Of a DNA stretch of 64,000 nt, positions 9,050 to 17,465 are shown in pieces. This DNA is from Pseudomonas chlororaphis (GTDB lineage Bacteria; Pseudomonadota; Gammaproteobacteria; Pseudomonadales; Pseudomonadaceae), in the NCBI RefSeq assembly GCF_003731765.1, contig NZ_MOAL01000008.1, positions 186,001 through 250,000 on the forward strand. The letters are read 5' to 3'. The stretch's first letter is position 1, and each line of letters opens with the position of its first letter. The notes under the pieces were generated by a model that saw nothing but the letters and a program-made list of their open reading frames with translations, ran no database searches and was not told the origin of the DNA. Made by a program: the position numbers and the translations under genes.

Positions 9050-10302
9050 CTAGGAATCTTAAATCGGCGCTGTTCAGCGCCTTGTTGGTCTGGGCCGTTG
9101 CCTACCCGGTACTGGGCCTGAAACTGACCATCGTCGGCATCAACCTGGAAGTCCACAACACCAGCAACACCACCCTGGCGATCATCGCGATCTGCTCGGT
9201 GCTGATGTTCCTGCGGGTGCTGTTCAACCAGCAGATCAGCGCGGCCTGGAAATCCTCGCCCAACATGCCGTTGATCCCGGCCAAGGCCAGCAACTTCCTG
9301 ACCCTGCCAACGACCCAGCGCTGGATCATCCTCGCGTTGATCGTCGCGGCACTGATCTGGCCGTTCTTCGGCTCCCGCGGTGCGGTGGACATTGCCACGC
9401 TGATCCTGATCTACGTGATGCTCGGCCTGGGCCTGAACATCGTCGTCGGTCTGGCCGGCCTGCTGGACCTGGGTTACGTCGGCTTCTACGCGGTGGGCGC
9501 CTACAGCTATGCGCTGCTGTCGCACTACTTCGGCCTGAGCTTCTGGATCTGCCTGCCGATTGCCGGCTTGATGGCGGCCACCTTCGGCTTCTTGCTGGGT
9601 TTCCCGGTATTGCGGCTGCGCGGTGACTACCTGGCGATCGTGACCCTGGGTTTTGGTGAAATCATCCGTCTGCTGCTGCGCAACATGACCGATCTCACCG
9701 GCGGCCCCAACGGCATCAGCAACATCGAAAAGCCGACCTTCTTCGGCCTGACGTTCGAGCGCAAGGCCGCCGAAGGCATGCAGACCTTCCACGAGTTCTT
9801 CGGTCTGCAGTACAACTCGATCAACAAGGTGATCTTCCTTTACCTGGTGGCCCTGCTGCTGGCGCTGGCGGCGTTGTTCGTCATCAACCGCCTGCTGCGC
9901 ATGCCCATCGGCCGTGCCTGGGAAGCCCTGCGTGAAGACGAGATCGCCTGCCGTGCCCTGGGCCTGAACCCCACGGTCATCAAGCTCTCGGCCTTTACCC
10001 TGGGCGCCGCGTTCGCCGGTTTTGCCGGTAGCTTCTTTGCCGCGCGCCAAGGCCTGGTGACCCCGGAATCGTTCACCTTCATCGAGTCGGCGATCATCCT
10101 CGCCATCGTTGTACTGGGCGGCATGGGTTCACAGTTGGGTGTGATCCTGGCGGCGATCGTGATGATCCTGTTGCCGGAGCTGATGCGTGAATTCAGCGAA
10201 TACCGCATGTTGATGTTCGGCGCCATGATGGTGCTGATGATGATTTGGCGTCCTCAAGGCTTGCTGCCCATGCAACGTCCTCACATGGAGCTGCGCAAAT
10301 GA
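9046..10302 (+). CDS. braE: Branched-chain amino acid ABC transporter permease (LivM type)
   Basis: Second membrane subunit of the importer. Of its 418 residues, the first ~120 are extra hydrophobic segments typical of long LivM/BraE proteins. The conserved core follows: GLGLNIVVGLAGLLDLGYVG, GDYLAIVTLGFGEIIRLLL, the coupling loop GRAWEALREDEIACRALGL and VLGGMGSQLGVILAA. It overlaps braD and braF by four bases on each side, so translation is probably coupled. Confidence 0.95.
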   Translation: MTRNLKSALFSALLVWAVAYPVLGLKLTIVGINLEVHNTSNTTLAIIAICSVLMFLRVLFNQQISAAWKSSPNMPLIPAKASNFLTLPTTQRWIILALIVAALIWPFFGSRGAVDIATLILIYVMLGLGLNIVVGLAGLLDLGYVGFYAVGAYSYALLSHYFGLSFWICLPIAGLMAATFGFLLGFPVLRLRGDYLAIVTLGFGEIIRLLLRNMTDLTGGPNGISNIEKPTFFGLTFERKAAEGMQTFHEFFGLQYNSINKVIFLYLVALLLALAALFVINRLLRMPIGRAWEALREDEIACRALGLNPTVIKLSAFTLGAAFAGFAGSFFAARQGLVTPESFTFIESAIILAIVVLGGMGSQLGVILAAIVMILLPELMREFSEYRMLMFGAMMVLMMIWRPQGLLPMQRPHMELRK

Positions 10303-11066
10303 GCCGTGAGATCCTCAAAGTAACGGGCCTGAGCATGCGCTTTGGTGGCCTGCTGGCGGTCAACGGCGTGGCCCTGACCGTCAAGGAAAAACAAGTGGTG
10401 GCGCTGATCGGTCCGAACGGCGCCGGCAAGACCACGGTGTTCAACTGCCTGACCGGTTTCTACAAGCCCAGCGCGGGCAGCATCCTCCTCGATGGCCAAG
10501 CCATCGAAGGCCTGGCCGGGCATGAGATCGCCCGCAAAGGCGTGGTGCGGACCTTCCAGAACGTGCGCCTGTTCAAGGACATGACGGCGGTCGAGAACCT
10601 GTTGATCGCCCAGCATCGGCACCTCAACACCAACTTCCTGGCCGGTCTGTTCAAGACCCCTGCGTTCCGCAAGAGCGAGCGCGAAGCCATGGAGTACGCC
10701 GAGTACTGGCTGGACAAGGTCAACCTGCGGGAATTCGCCAACCGCCCTGCCGGGACCCTGGCTTACGGCCAGCAACGTCGCCTGGAAATCGCCCGCTGCA
10801 TGATGACCCGCCCACGGATCCTCATGCTCGACGAACCCGCAGCCGGCCTCAACCCCAAGGAAACCGAAGACCTCAAGGCGCTGATCAGCGTGCTGCGCGA
10901 AGAGCACAACGTCACCGTGCTGCTGATCGAACACGACATGAAACTGGTCATGAGCATTTCCGACCACATCGTCGTGATCAACCAGGGCACGCCCCTGGCC
11001 GACGGCACGCCGGAGCAGATCCGCGACAATCCTGAAGTGATCAAAGCCTACCTGGGGGAAGCGTAA
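10299..11066 (+). CDS. braF: Branched-chain amino acid ABC transporter ATPase (LivG type)
   Basis: Cytoplasmic ATPase of the Bra importer. It shows Walker A GPNGAGKTT, a Q-loop in RTFQNVRLF, a LivG signature region LAYGQQRRLEIAR (degenerate LSGGQ), Walker B ILMLDEPAAGLNP and switch His in LLIEHDMK. The start is ATG 10299, overlapping the braE stop; an upstream in-frame ATG at 10245 lies inside braE and is rejected. 255 residues. Confidence 0.95.
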   Translation: MSREILKVTGLSMRFGGLLAVNGVALTVKEKQVVALIGPNGAGKTTVFNCLTGFYKPSAGSILLDGQAIEGLAGHEIARKGVVRTFQNVRLFKDMTAVENLLIAQHRHLNTNFLAGLFKTPAFRKSEREAMEYAEYWLDKVNLREFANRPAGTLAYGQQRRLEIARCMMTRPRILMLDEPAAGLNPKETEDLKALISVLREEHNVTVLLIEHDMKLVMSISDHIVVINQGTPLADGTPEQIRDNPEVIKAYLGEA

Positions 11067-11768
11067 ATGCTGCAATTCGAAAACGTTTCCACCTTCTACG
11101 GCAAGATCCAGGCCCTGCACAGCGTCAACGTGGAGATCCGCCAGGGCGAAATCGTCACCCTGATCGGGGCCAACGGCGCCGGCAAATCCACCCTGCTGAT
11201 GACCCTCTGCGGTTCGCCGCAAGCCCACAGCGGCAGCATCCGCTACCTGGGCGAGGAACTGGTGGGGCAAAGCTCGGCGCAGATCATGCGCAAGAGCATT
11301 GCCGTGGTACCGGAAGGCCGTCGAGTGTTCGCTCGCCTGACCGTGGAGGAGAACCTGGCCATGGGCGGGTTCTTCACTGAAAAAGGCGACTACCAGGAGC
11401 AGATGGACAAGGTGCTGCACCTGTTTCCAAGGCTCAAGGAACGCTTCAGCCAGCGCGGCGGCACCATGTCCGGTGGCGAACAGCAAATGCTCGCCATCGG
11501 CCGCGCGCTGATGAGCAAGCCCAAGCTGTTGCTGCTCGACGAGCCCTCCCTGGGCTTGGCGCCGATCATCATCCAGCAGATCTTCGACATCATCGAACAG
11601 CTGCGCAAGGACGGTGTGACGGTGTTCCTGGTGGAGCAGAACGCCAACCAGGCGTTGAAAATCGCCGACCGTGCCTACGTACTGGAAAACGGCCGGGTGG
11701 TGATGCAGGGCACTGGTGAAGCCTTGCTGACCGATCCAAAAGTGCGCGAAGCCTATCTGGGCGGCTAA
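11067..11768 (+). CDS. braG: Branched-chain amino acid ABC transporter ATPase (LivF type)
   Basis: Second ATPase of the Bra importer, forming the heterodimer with BraF. Motifs: Walker A GANGAGKST, Q-loop region VPEGRRVFARLTVEENL, signature MSGGEQQML, Walker B LLLLDEPSLGLAP and switch His region replaced by FLVEQNANQ, as is usual for LivF. The ATG follows the braF stop with no gap. 233 residues, standard length. Last gene of the operon. Confidence 0.95.
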   Translation: MLQFENVSTFYGKIQALHSVNVEIRQGEIVTLIGANGAGKSTLLMTLCGSPQAHSGSIRYLGEELVGQSSAQIMRKSIAVVPEGRRVFARLTVEENLAMGGFFTEKGDYQEQMDKVLHLFPRLKERFSQRGGTMSGGEQQMLAIGRALMSKPKLLLLDEPSLGLAPIIIQQIFDIIEQLRKDGVTVFLVEQNANQALKIADRAYVLENGRVVMQGTGEALLTDPKVREAYLGG

Positions 11769-11782
11769 GCACGGGTGACACG

Positions 11783-11811
11783 AAAAAACGGCCTGCGGGC
11801 CGTTTTTTTTG
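11783..11811 (+). terminator. Rho-independent terminator ending the bra operon
   Basis: AAAAAACGGCC, loop TGC, GGGCCGTTTTTTTT: a GC stem flanked by A and T runs, 15 bases after braG. The symmetry could also stop transcription coming from the convergent LysR gene. Confidence 0.9.
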
Positions 11812-11858
11812 CTCTCGATTCCACTGGCTCGTGGCAAATGCGCCAGAGCCACACAGCC

Positions 11859-12767
11859 CTAGAGGCGATCCAGGGCCTCGCCACTGCGCTTGAACCAGCC
11901 GATCAGGTAATCCGCCAGCACCTGGGTGCGCCTGGGCAAACCGCCCTGGTACGGGTGCACCAGGTACATCGGCATGCTGCGGGTCTGATAGTCGCGCAAC
12001 AACCAGCGCAGACGGCCATCAGCCAACTCGGCATGGACCATGTAGGACGGCAGGCGCGCGATGCCGGCGCCCACCAGCGCGGCCTTTTTCAACAGGTTGT
12101 AGTGGTTGCTGGCAAAGGGGCCGGACACCCGCACCCGGTGCAATTCGTGCTGCTGGTGGTACAGCCACTCTTCGCGCCCGCTGTAATGACTGTTGAGCAG
12201 GCAACGGTGCTCGGCCAGGGCCTTGGGCGCCAACGGCTCGCCGTATTGCTCCAGGTACGCCGGGCTGGCGCAGGTCATCTCGTGCCAGGCCAGCAGCGGC
12301 TTGGCCACCAGGCGCTCGTCATTGGCCACCTCGGAACGAATCGCCAGGTCAAAGCCATCCCGGGACAGGTCGCGGTAGCTGTTGTTGAGCTCCAGCTCGA
12401 TCTGCACCTCGGGGTAATGCCGGGAAAACTCCAGCAGCAGGCCATCGAAAAATGTCTCCCCCAGTGACACTGGCACCGTCAGACGCACCGGGCCGACCAT
12501 CTCCTCCTTGAGCCGGGCCAGGGCCTGGTGGGCGCGCTGCACCTGCACCACCAATGCCTGGGCCTGGGGCAGCAAGGCCGCACCCGCGGCGGTCAGGCTC
12601 AGCTTGCGGGTGGTGCGCTGCAACAGCCGCACCGTGAACCGCGCTTCCAAGGCGCTGATGCGCTTGGACAACTGGCCCTTGCTGCAGCCCAATTGCTGGG
12701 CCGCCAGGGTGAAGCTGCCGGCATCCATCAGCACGGCAAAGGCCGCCAGGTCATCCATTTCGCTCAT
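11859..12767 (-). CDS. LysR family transcriptional regulator
   Basis: DNA-binding regulator of about 302 residues. The N-terminal helix-turn-helix reads AFAVLMDAGSFTLAAQQLGC then SKGQLSKRISALE, followed by the substrate-binding domain (VRLTVPVSLGETFFDGLLLEF; GFDLAIRSE near 155). It belongs to the branch of LysR proteins with the HTH variant CSKGQLSKRI. It is divergent from the short-chain dehydrogenase gene at 12871, with about 100 bases between, so that gene is the likely target. ATG 12767 gives MSEMDDLAAF; a longer version to 12791 is less likely. Effector unknown. Confidence 0.9.
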   Translation of the reverse strand: MSEMDDLAAFAVLMDAGSFTLAAQQLGCSKGQLSKRISALEARFTVRLLQRTTRKLSLTAAGAALLPQAQALVVQVQRAHQALARLKEEMVGPVRLTVPVSLGETFFDGLLLEFSRHYPEVQIELELNNSYRDLSRDGFDLAIRSEVANDERLVAKPLLAWHEMTCASPAYLEQYGEPLAPKALAEHRCLLNSHYSGREEWLYHQQHELHRVRVSGPFASNHYNLLKKAALVGAGIARLPSYMVHAELADGRLRWLLRDYQTRSMPMYLVHPYQGGLPRRTQVLADYLIGWFKRSGEALDRL

Positions 12768-12870
12768 GGATTGTTTCCATTTGAAAACCAAAGGTTGCCC
12801 ATTAGCGCGTTAATCAACGGAAAAAACCACCCTAGACTGCAACCTCATTCCCCCGTCTGAGGACAACAGC

Positions 12871-13470
12871 ATGAAGATTCTATTGATCGGCGCGGCCGGC
12901 ACCATTGGTTCAGCGGTGGACCAAGCGCTTTCCCAGCGTCACGACGTCATCCGTATCGGCCGCAGCAGCGGCGAGTTCCAGGTGGACATCAGCGACAGCG
13001 CCTCGATCCGCCGCCTCTTCGAGCAGACCGGCCGCTTTGATGCCCTGGTCTGCGCCGCCGGCAACGTGACCTTCGCTCCGCTGGGGGACATGACCGAACA
13101 GCACTTCGCCCTGGGCTTGCAGGACAAGCTGATGGGCCAGGTCAACCTGCTGCTGATCGGCCGCGAGTTCGCCAACGATGGCGCCTCATTCACCTTCACC
13201 AGCGGCGTGCTCAGCCATGATCCGATCCGCAGCGGCGCCTCGGCGGCCCTGGTCAACGGCGCGCTGGACAGCTTCGTCCGCGCGGCGGCCATCGAGTTGC
13301 CCCGTGGCCTGCGGGTCAACAGCGTCAGCCCCACGGTGCTGGAAGAAGCCATGGGCAGCTATGCCCCGTACTTTCGCGGCTTCAAGCCGGTGCTGGCGGC
13401 AGACGTGGCCCTGGCTTACGCCAAAAGCGTGGAAGGGTTGCAGACCGGCCAGACCTATCACGTCGGCTGA
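12871..13470 (+). CDS. Short SDR-family protein lacking the Tyr-x-x-x-Lys pair
   Basis: Small Rossmann-fold protein (199 residues) of the short-chain dehydrogenase family. It has the nucleotide motif GAAGTIGSAV near the N-terminus and VCAAGN in place of NNAG. The catalytic Ser region is present as FTSGVLSHDP, but the usual YxxxK is absent: SGASAALVNGALDSF occupies that place. It ends with PTVLEEAMGSYAPYF. Similar short SDRs occur beside LysR regulators, as here. Either it uses an altered mechanism or it is a binding protein. GAGG lies upstream of the ATG. Confidence 0.82.
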   Translation: MKILLIGAAGTIGSAVDQALSQRHDVIRIGRSSGEFQVDISDSASIRRLFEQTGRFDALVCAAGNVTFAPLGDMTEQHFALGLQDKLMGQVNLLLIGREFANDGASFTFTSGVLSHDPIRSGASAALVNGALDSFVRAAAIELPRGLRVNSVSPTVLEEAMGSYAPYFRGFKPVLAADVALAYAKSVEGLQTGQTYHVG

Positions 13471-13571
13471 TCGGCATGGCGCCGGCCTCCGGCGCCCACA
13501 CGGGTCGTCCGTGGGGTTGTGGTGGGCGCCCAGGCTGCGTAACGTGGCGGCACTTGCCTGGAGACCCCCTG

Positions 13572-14255
13572 ATGCGCGCCGTCCGTTCCCTGCTGTGTGT
13601 TGCCCTGCTGCCCCTGTTTGCCGGTTGCCAGATGCTGCCGTTGTTGAATAACCAGGCCCAGGCGCCGTCGCTCGCCGGCATGACGCGTCTGCAAGGCGAG
13701 CTCAGCGCCGCCGATGGCCAACTGCTCTTCAAGCCCTGCGGTGAACAGCGGCGCTATGCCCTCAAGGACAGCGGCGACACCAGCGTGCTGCAGCAAGCCG
13801 CGGCCTTGGCTGATGAACAGGGCACCCTGTTCGCCGACCTGCGCGGCAAGCTCGACGCCAAACCGCTCGCTGGCAGCGATGGCCAGCTGCAAGTGAGCCA
13901 GCTGTATCGCATCGAACGCACCAGCAACGCCTGCAACGACCCGACCTTCCAACGCCTGATCCTGCGCGCCAGCGGCCATGAGCCAGAGTGGAGCGTCGAC
14001 GTCAGCACCAAAGGCATGGTGATCGAGCGTACCGGCCAGCCGGCCCTGGCCCTGCCCTATCTGGAAGAACAACTGGGCGATGGCCGCTTCAACCTCAGCA
14101 GCGAAGCTAACAACCAGCACGTCGAACTCTGGGTCGCCCCGCAACGCTGCATCGACAGTAAGACCGGCAGCGTGCAGCACCTGACCGCCGAACTGCGGGT
14201 CAACGGCCAGGTACAGCGGGGCTGCGGCTATTTCGGCGGCTCACGCAACGACTGA
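13572..14255 (+). CDS. COG3650-type putative lipoprotein
   Basis: Envelope lipoprotein of 228 residues. The signal sequence MRAVRSLLCVALLPLFAGC ends in a lipobox (LFAGC). The C-terminal half carries the pattern of the COG3650 family: FQRLILRASGHEPEWSVDV, later VAPQRCIDSKTG and a final GCGYFGG. The first half is a divergent domain with KPCGEQRRYAL, resembling domains of NlpE/META-type envelope lipoproteins. ATG 13572 is chosen because it starts the signal peptide. Function unknown. Confidence 0.78.
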   Translation: MRAVRSLLCVALLPLFAGCQMLPLLNNQAQAPSLAGMTRLQGELSAADGQLLFKPCGEQRRYALKDSGDTSVLQQAAALADEQGTLFADLRGKLDAKPLAGSDGQLQVSQLYRIERTSNACNDPTFQRLILRASGHEPEWSVDVSTKGMVIERTGQPALALPYLEEQLGDGRFNLSSEANNQHVELWVAPQRCIDSKTGSVQHLTAELRVNGQVQRGCGYFGGSRND

Positions 14256-14302
14256 GTCGACGGACAACCGTTTTAACCTCACGGCAACTCAGGATTGCGG
14301 CT

Positions 14303-14308
14303 TATAAT
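14303..14308 (+). promoter_or_regulatory. Candidate -10 element TATAAT
   Basis: A consensus TATAAT lies 57 bases before the FAD oxidoreductase start. No good -35 is visible at the proper spacing, so an activator or a weak promoter is possible. Confidence 0.35.
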
Positions 14309-14364
14309 CGCCGGTTCGAAAAACGCCCTGGCGCATTGGTGCGTCCCGCGAACCGGATCCTGTC

Positions 14365-15978
14365 ATGTTACGAATCACCGAACTCAAGTTGCCGATCGAC
14401 CATCCCGAAGAAGACCTGCGCCCTGCGATCCTGCAGCGCCTGGGCATCGCCAGTGATGACCTGCTCGATTTCACCTTGTTCAAGCGCAGCTACGATGCCC
14501 GCAAGAAGTCCTCGGAGCTGTGCTTTATCTACACCATCGACCTCGACGTGCGCGACGAGGCCAAGCTGCTGAAAACCTTCGCCGACGACCGCAACGTCAA
14601 CCCGGCACCGGATGTCAGCTACAAAGTCGTGGGCCAGGCCCCTGCCGACCTGGCGCAGCGCCCGATCGTCGTGGGCTTTGGCCCGTGCGGGATTTTCGCC
14701 GGCCTGCTGCTGGCGCAGATGGGCTTCAAGCCGATCATCCTCGAGCGTGGCAAGGAAGTGCGCCAGCGCACCAAAGACACCTGGGGCCTGTGGCGCAAAA
14801 GCGTGCTCAACCCCGAGTCCAACGTGCAGTTCGGCGAAGGCGGTGCCGGGACCTTCTCCGACGGCAAGCTCTACAGCCAGATCAAGGACCCGAAACACCA
14901 CGGCCGCAAAGTCCTCCACGAGTTCGTCAAAGCCGGCGCGCCGGAAGAAATCCTCTACGTCAGCAAGCCGCACATCGGCACCTTCCGCCTCACCGGCGTG
15001 GTCGAGAACATGCGCCAGCAGATCATTGCCCTGGGCGGTGAAGTGCGCTTCGAACAGCGGGTCACCGACGTGCTGATCGAAGACGGCCAACTGTGCGGCG
15101 TGACCCTCAACAGCGGCGAACAACTGCTCTCCCGGCACGTGATCCTGGCCCTCGGCCACAGCGCCCGGGACACCTTCCGCATGCTCCACGGCCGGGGCGT
15201 GTTCATGGAGGCCAAGCCGTTCTCGGTGGGGTTCCGTATCGAGCACCCGCAATCGCTGATCGACAGCGCGCGCCTGGGCAAGTACGCCGGCCACCCGAAA
15301 CTCGGGGCCGCCGATTACAAACTGGTGCACCACGCGAAAAACGGCCGTTCGGTCTACAGCTTCTGCATGTGCCCGGGTGGCACGGTGGTAGCGGCCACGT
15401 CCGAGCCGAATCGGGTAGTGACCAACGGCATGAGCCAGTACTCACGCAACGAGCGTAATGCCAACTCAGGCATCGTGGTCGGCATTACCCCGGAAGTGGA
15501 TTACCCGGGTGGCCCGCTGGCGGGGATCGAGTTGCAAGAGCGCCTGGAATCCCACGCCTTTGTCCTCGGCGGTAGCAACTACGAGGCCCCGGCACAACTG
15601 GTGGGCGACTTTATCGCCGGCAAGCCGTCGACGGCACTGGGCAGCGTCGAGCCGTCCTACAAGCCGGGCGTGGCCCTGGGCGATTTGGCCCTGGCCTTGC
15701 CGGACTTCGCCATCGAGGCCATTCGTGAGGCACTGCCGGCCTTCGAGCGTCAGATCAAGGGCTACTCCTTGCACGACGCGGTGCTGACCGGCATCGAGAC
15801 CCGCACCTCATCGCCACTGCGCATCACACGTGACGAAACGATGCAGAGCCTCAACGTCAAAGGCCTGTTCCCGGCCGGAGAAGGCGCCGGTTACGCTGGA
15901 GGGATTCTCTCTGCCGGTGTGGACGGAATTCGGATCGCCGAAGCCGTGGCCCGCAGCATCCTCGGCATCGAAGCCTAA
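14365..15978 (+). CDS. FAD-dependent oxidoreductase, COG2509 family
   Basis: Predicted flavoprotein of 537 residues. An N-terminal domain of about 90 residues (LRITELKLPIDHPEEDL...) precedes the dinucleotide-binding motif VVGFGPCGIFAGLLLAQMG near 108 and the strand LERGKEVRQRTKDT. EGGAGTFSDGKLYSQI is the diagnostic segment of this family. The C-terminus has the FAD-contacting GLFPAGEGAGYAGGILSAGVDG. The family is widespread but its substrate is not established. It is followed by a REPIN, so it is probably a single-gene unit. Confidence 0.85.
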   Translation: MLRITELKLPIDHPEEDLRPAILQRLGIASDDLLDFTLFKRSYDARKKSSELCFIYTIDLDVRDEAKLLKTFADDRNVNPAPDVSYKVVGQAPADLAQRPIVVGFGPCGIFAGLLLAQMGFKPIILERGKEVRQRTKDTWGLWRKSVLNPESNVQFGEGGAGTFSDGKLYSQIKDPKHHGRKVLHEFVKAGAPEEILYVSKPHIGTFRLTGVVENMRQQIIALGGEVRFEQRVTDVLIEDGQLCGVTLNSGEQLLSRHVILALGHSARDTFRMLHGRGVFMEAKPFSVGFRIEHPQSLIDSARLGKYAGHPKLGAADYKLVHHAKNGRSVYSFCMCPGGTVVAATSEPNRVVTNGMSQYSRNERNANSGIVVGITPEVDYPGGPLAGIELQERLESHAFVLGGSNYEAPAQLVGDFIAGKPSTALGSVEPSYKPGVALGDLALALPDFAIEAIREALPAFERQIKGYSLHDAVLTGIETRTSSPLRITRDETMQSLNVKGLFPAGEGAGYAGGILSAGVDGIRIAEAVARSILGIEA

Positions 15979-15988
15979 ACCTGGCTTT

Positions 15989-16074
15989 TGTAGGAGCCGG
16001 CTCGCCGGCGATAGCGCCCCCCAGGGCGATACATGGCTAAAGGCTGAATCGCCGCCAAGCCCGGCTCCTACAGT
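15989..16074. repeat. REPIN: inverted pair of REP elements
   Basis: TGTAGGAGCCGGCTCGCCGG CGATAG on the left and its inverse GAATCGCCGCCAAGCCCGGC TCCTACAG on the right, with about 30 bases between. It lies between two convergent genes. Confidence 0.75.
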
Positions 16075-16079
16075 TGTAT

Positions 16080-17174
16080 TCAGAGGCCAGCGCGCAATAC
16101 GCTGGTCGGCAATACCGCGCCCTGCTCCACACTGGCCGCCACCTCGGCGATCAACCCGCTCAACTCATAGCCCTGCCCCGCCAGCCACTGCTCATCGTAG
16201 TAGGTGGTCGCATAGCGCTCGCCGCCGTCACATAGGATCGCCACGATCGACCCCGACTCCCCCGCCGCCGCCATCTGTTGCGCGGCCATCAGCGCGCCAA
16301 TCAGGTTGGTCCCGCTGGAGCCGCCGACCCGGCGTCCCAGGCGTTGCGCCAGGTAATGCATGGCCGCCAGCGACAGGGCGTCCGGCACCTTGACCATGGC
16401 GTCGATCACTTTGGGCAGGAACGACGCTTCCACCCGCGGCCGGCCGATCCCCTCGATGCGCGACCCGCAGTCCAGTCGCAGGCTGGCATCCCCACTCTGG
16501 TAGTAATCAAAGAACACCGAACGCTCGGCATCGGCGCACAGGACGCGGGTGCGATGCTGGCGATAACGCACATAACGGCCCAGGGTGGCGGTGGTGCCAC
16601 CGGTGCCCGGGCTGGAAATCAGCCAGCTGGGCTCTGGATAACGCTCGCAGCGCAACTGCTGGAAAATCGACTCGGCGATGTTGTTGTTGGCCCGCCAGTC
16701 GGTGGCCCGTTCGGCGTAGGTGAACTGGTCCATAAAGTGGCCGCCGCTTTCACGGGCCAGACGCTCGGACTCGGTGTAGATCTGCGTCGGGTCCTGCACC
16801 AGGTGACTTTGCCCACCGTAAAAAGCGATTTGGGCGATCTTTTCCTGGGAGGTGCTGGCCGGCATCACCGCAATAAAGGGCAAGCCCAGCAGGCGCGCAA
16901 AATAGGCTTCGGAAATCGCCGTCGAACCGCTGGATGCCTCGATCACCGGCGCGCCGGGCTTGAGCCAGCCGTTGCACAAGGCATAGAGAAACAACGACCG
17001 CGCCAGGCGGTGCTTGAGGCTGCCGGTGGGGTGACTCGACTCGTCCTTGAAGTACAGCTCGATGCCCGGCAGGCCCGGCAATGGCAACGGAATCAGGTGA
17101 GTGTCGGCGCTGCGCTGGAAGTCGGCCTCGATGATACGGATAGCCTCGCGGGCCCATTGACGCGAATCACTCAT
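16080..17174 (-). CDS. PLP-dependent cysteine synthase-fold enzyme, probable L-cysteine desulfhydrase (Cds1-like)
   Basis: Fold-type II PLP enzyme of 364 residues. The Schiff-base Lys is K54 in HPTGSLKHRLARS, followed by the substrate Ser/Thr loop ASSGSTAISEAYFARL. The phosphate-binding Gly-rich loop is SPGTGGTTATLGRY and the C-terminal GGSSGTN contacts the pyridine ring. The SLKHRLARSLFLYALCNGW block is what I know from the Cds1 group, which degrades cysteine to H2S, pyruvate and ammonia, rather than from CysK/CysM, but this is recognition from memory. ATG 17174 is preferred over the GTG at 17180. The gene is isolated, convergent to the FAD oxidoreductase. Confidence 0.82.
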   Translation of the reverse strand: MSDSRQWAREAIRIIEADFQRSADTHLIPLPLPGLPGIELYFKDESSHPTGSLKHRLARSLFLYALCNGWLKPGAPVIEASSGSTAISEAYFARLLGLPFIAVMPASTSQEKIAQIAFYGGQSHLVQDPTQIYTESERLARESGGHFMDQFTYAERATDWRANNNIAESIFQQLRCERYPEPSWLISSPGTGGTTATLGRYVRYRQHRTRVLCADAERSVFFDYYQSGDASLRLDCGSRIEGIGRPRVEASFLPKVIDAMVKVPDALSLAAMHYLAQRLGRRVGGSSGTNLIGALMAAQQMAAAGESGSIVAILCDGGERYATTYYDEQWLAGQGYELSGLIAEVAASVEQGAVLPTSVLRAGL

Positions 17175-17465
17175 GCTCACTACTCACTTGGCTGGGCGCC
17201 ACACGGGCGCGCAAAAATGGACGGTCCGCAATGCCTGCAACATCCCGTAAACCGTGGCCGAAAAGGCTGTGGGCGGACATCTTAGGAAATATCTTCGGCC
17301 CCTCACAGGTACAGCTAGGAAGCAATTGGCAACACAACTGCCGACGGGCTTTTTCAACAGACCCTCTGGACCCTGCTTATAACAAAAAAGAATATAATTT
17401 TTGTTTTAACAACTAAGAGTACGGGTTAGGGTGTGCCATCTTTTTAGCTTTTGGGGAGAGCGACC

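Noticed and set aside
17327..17342. TTGGCAACACAACTGC, a sigma-54-like GG-N10-GC sequence upstream of nhaA
   Set aside because: The spacing fits but the -12 element is CTGC rather than TTGC, and nhaA is not a usual RpoN target. Too weak to list.
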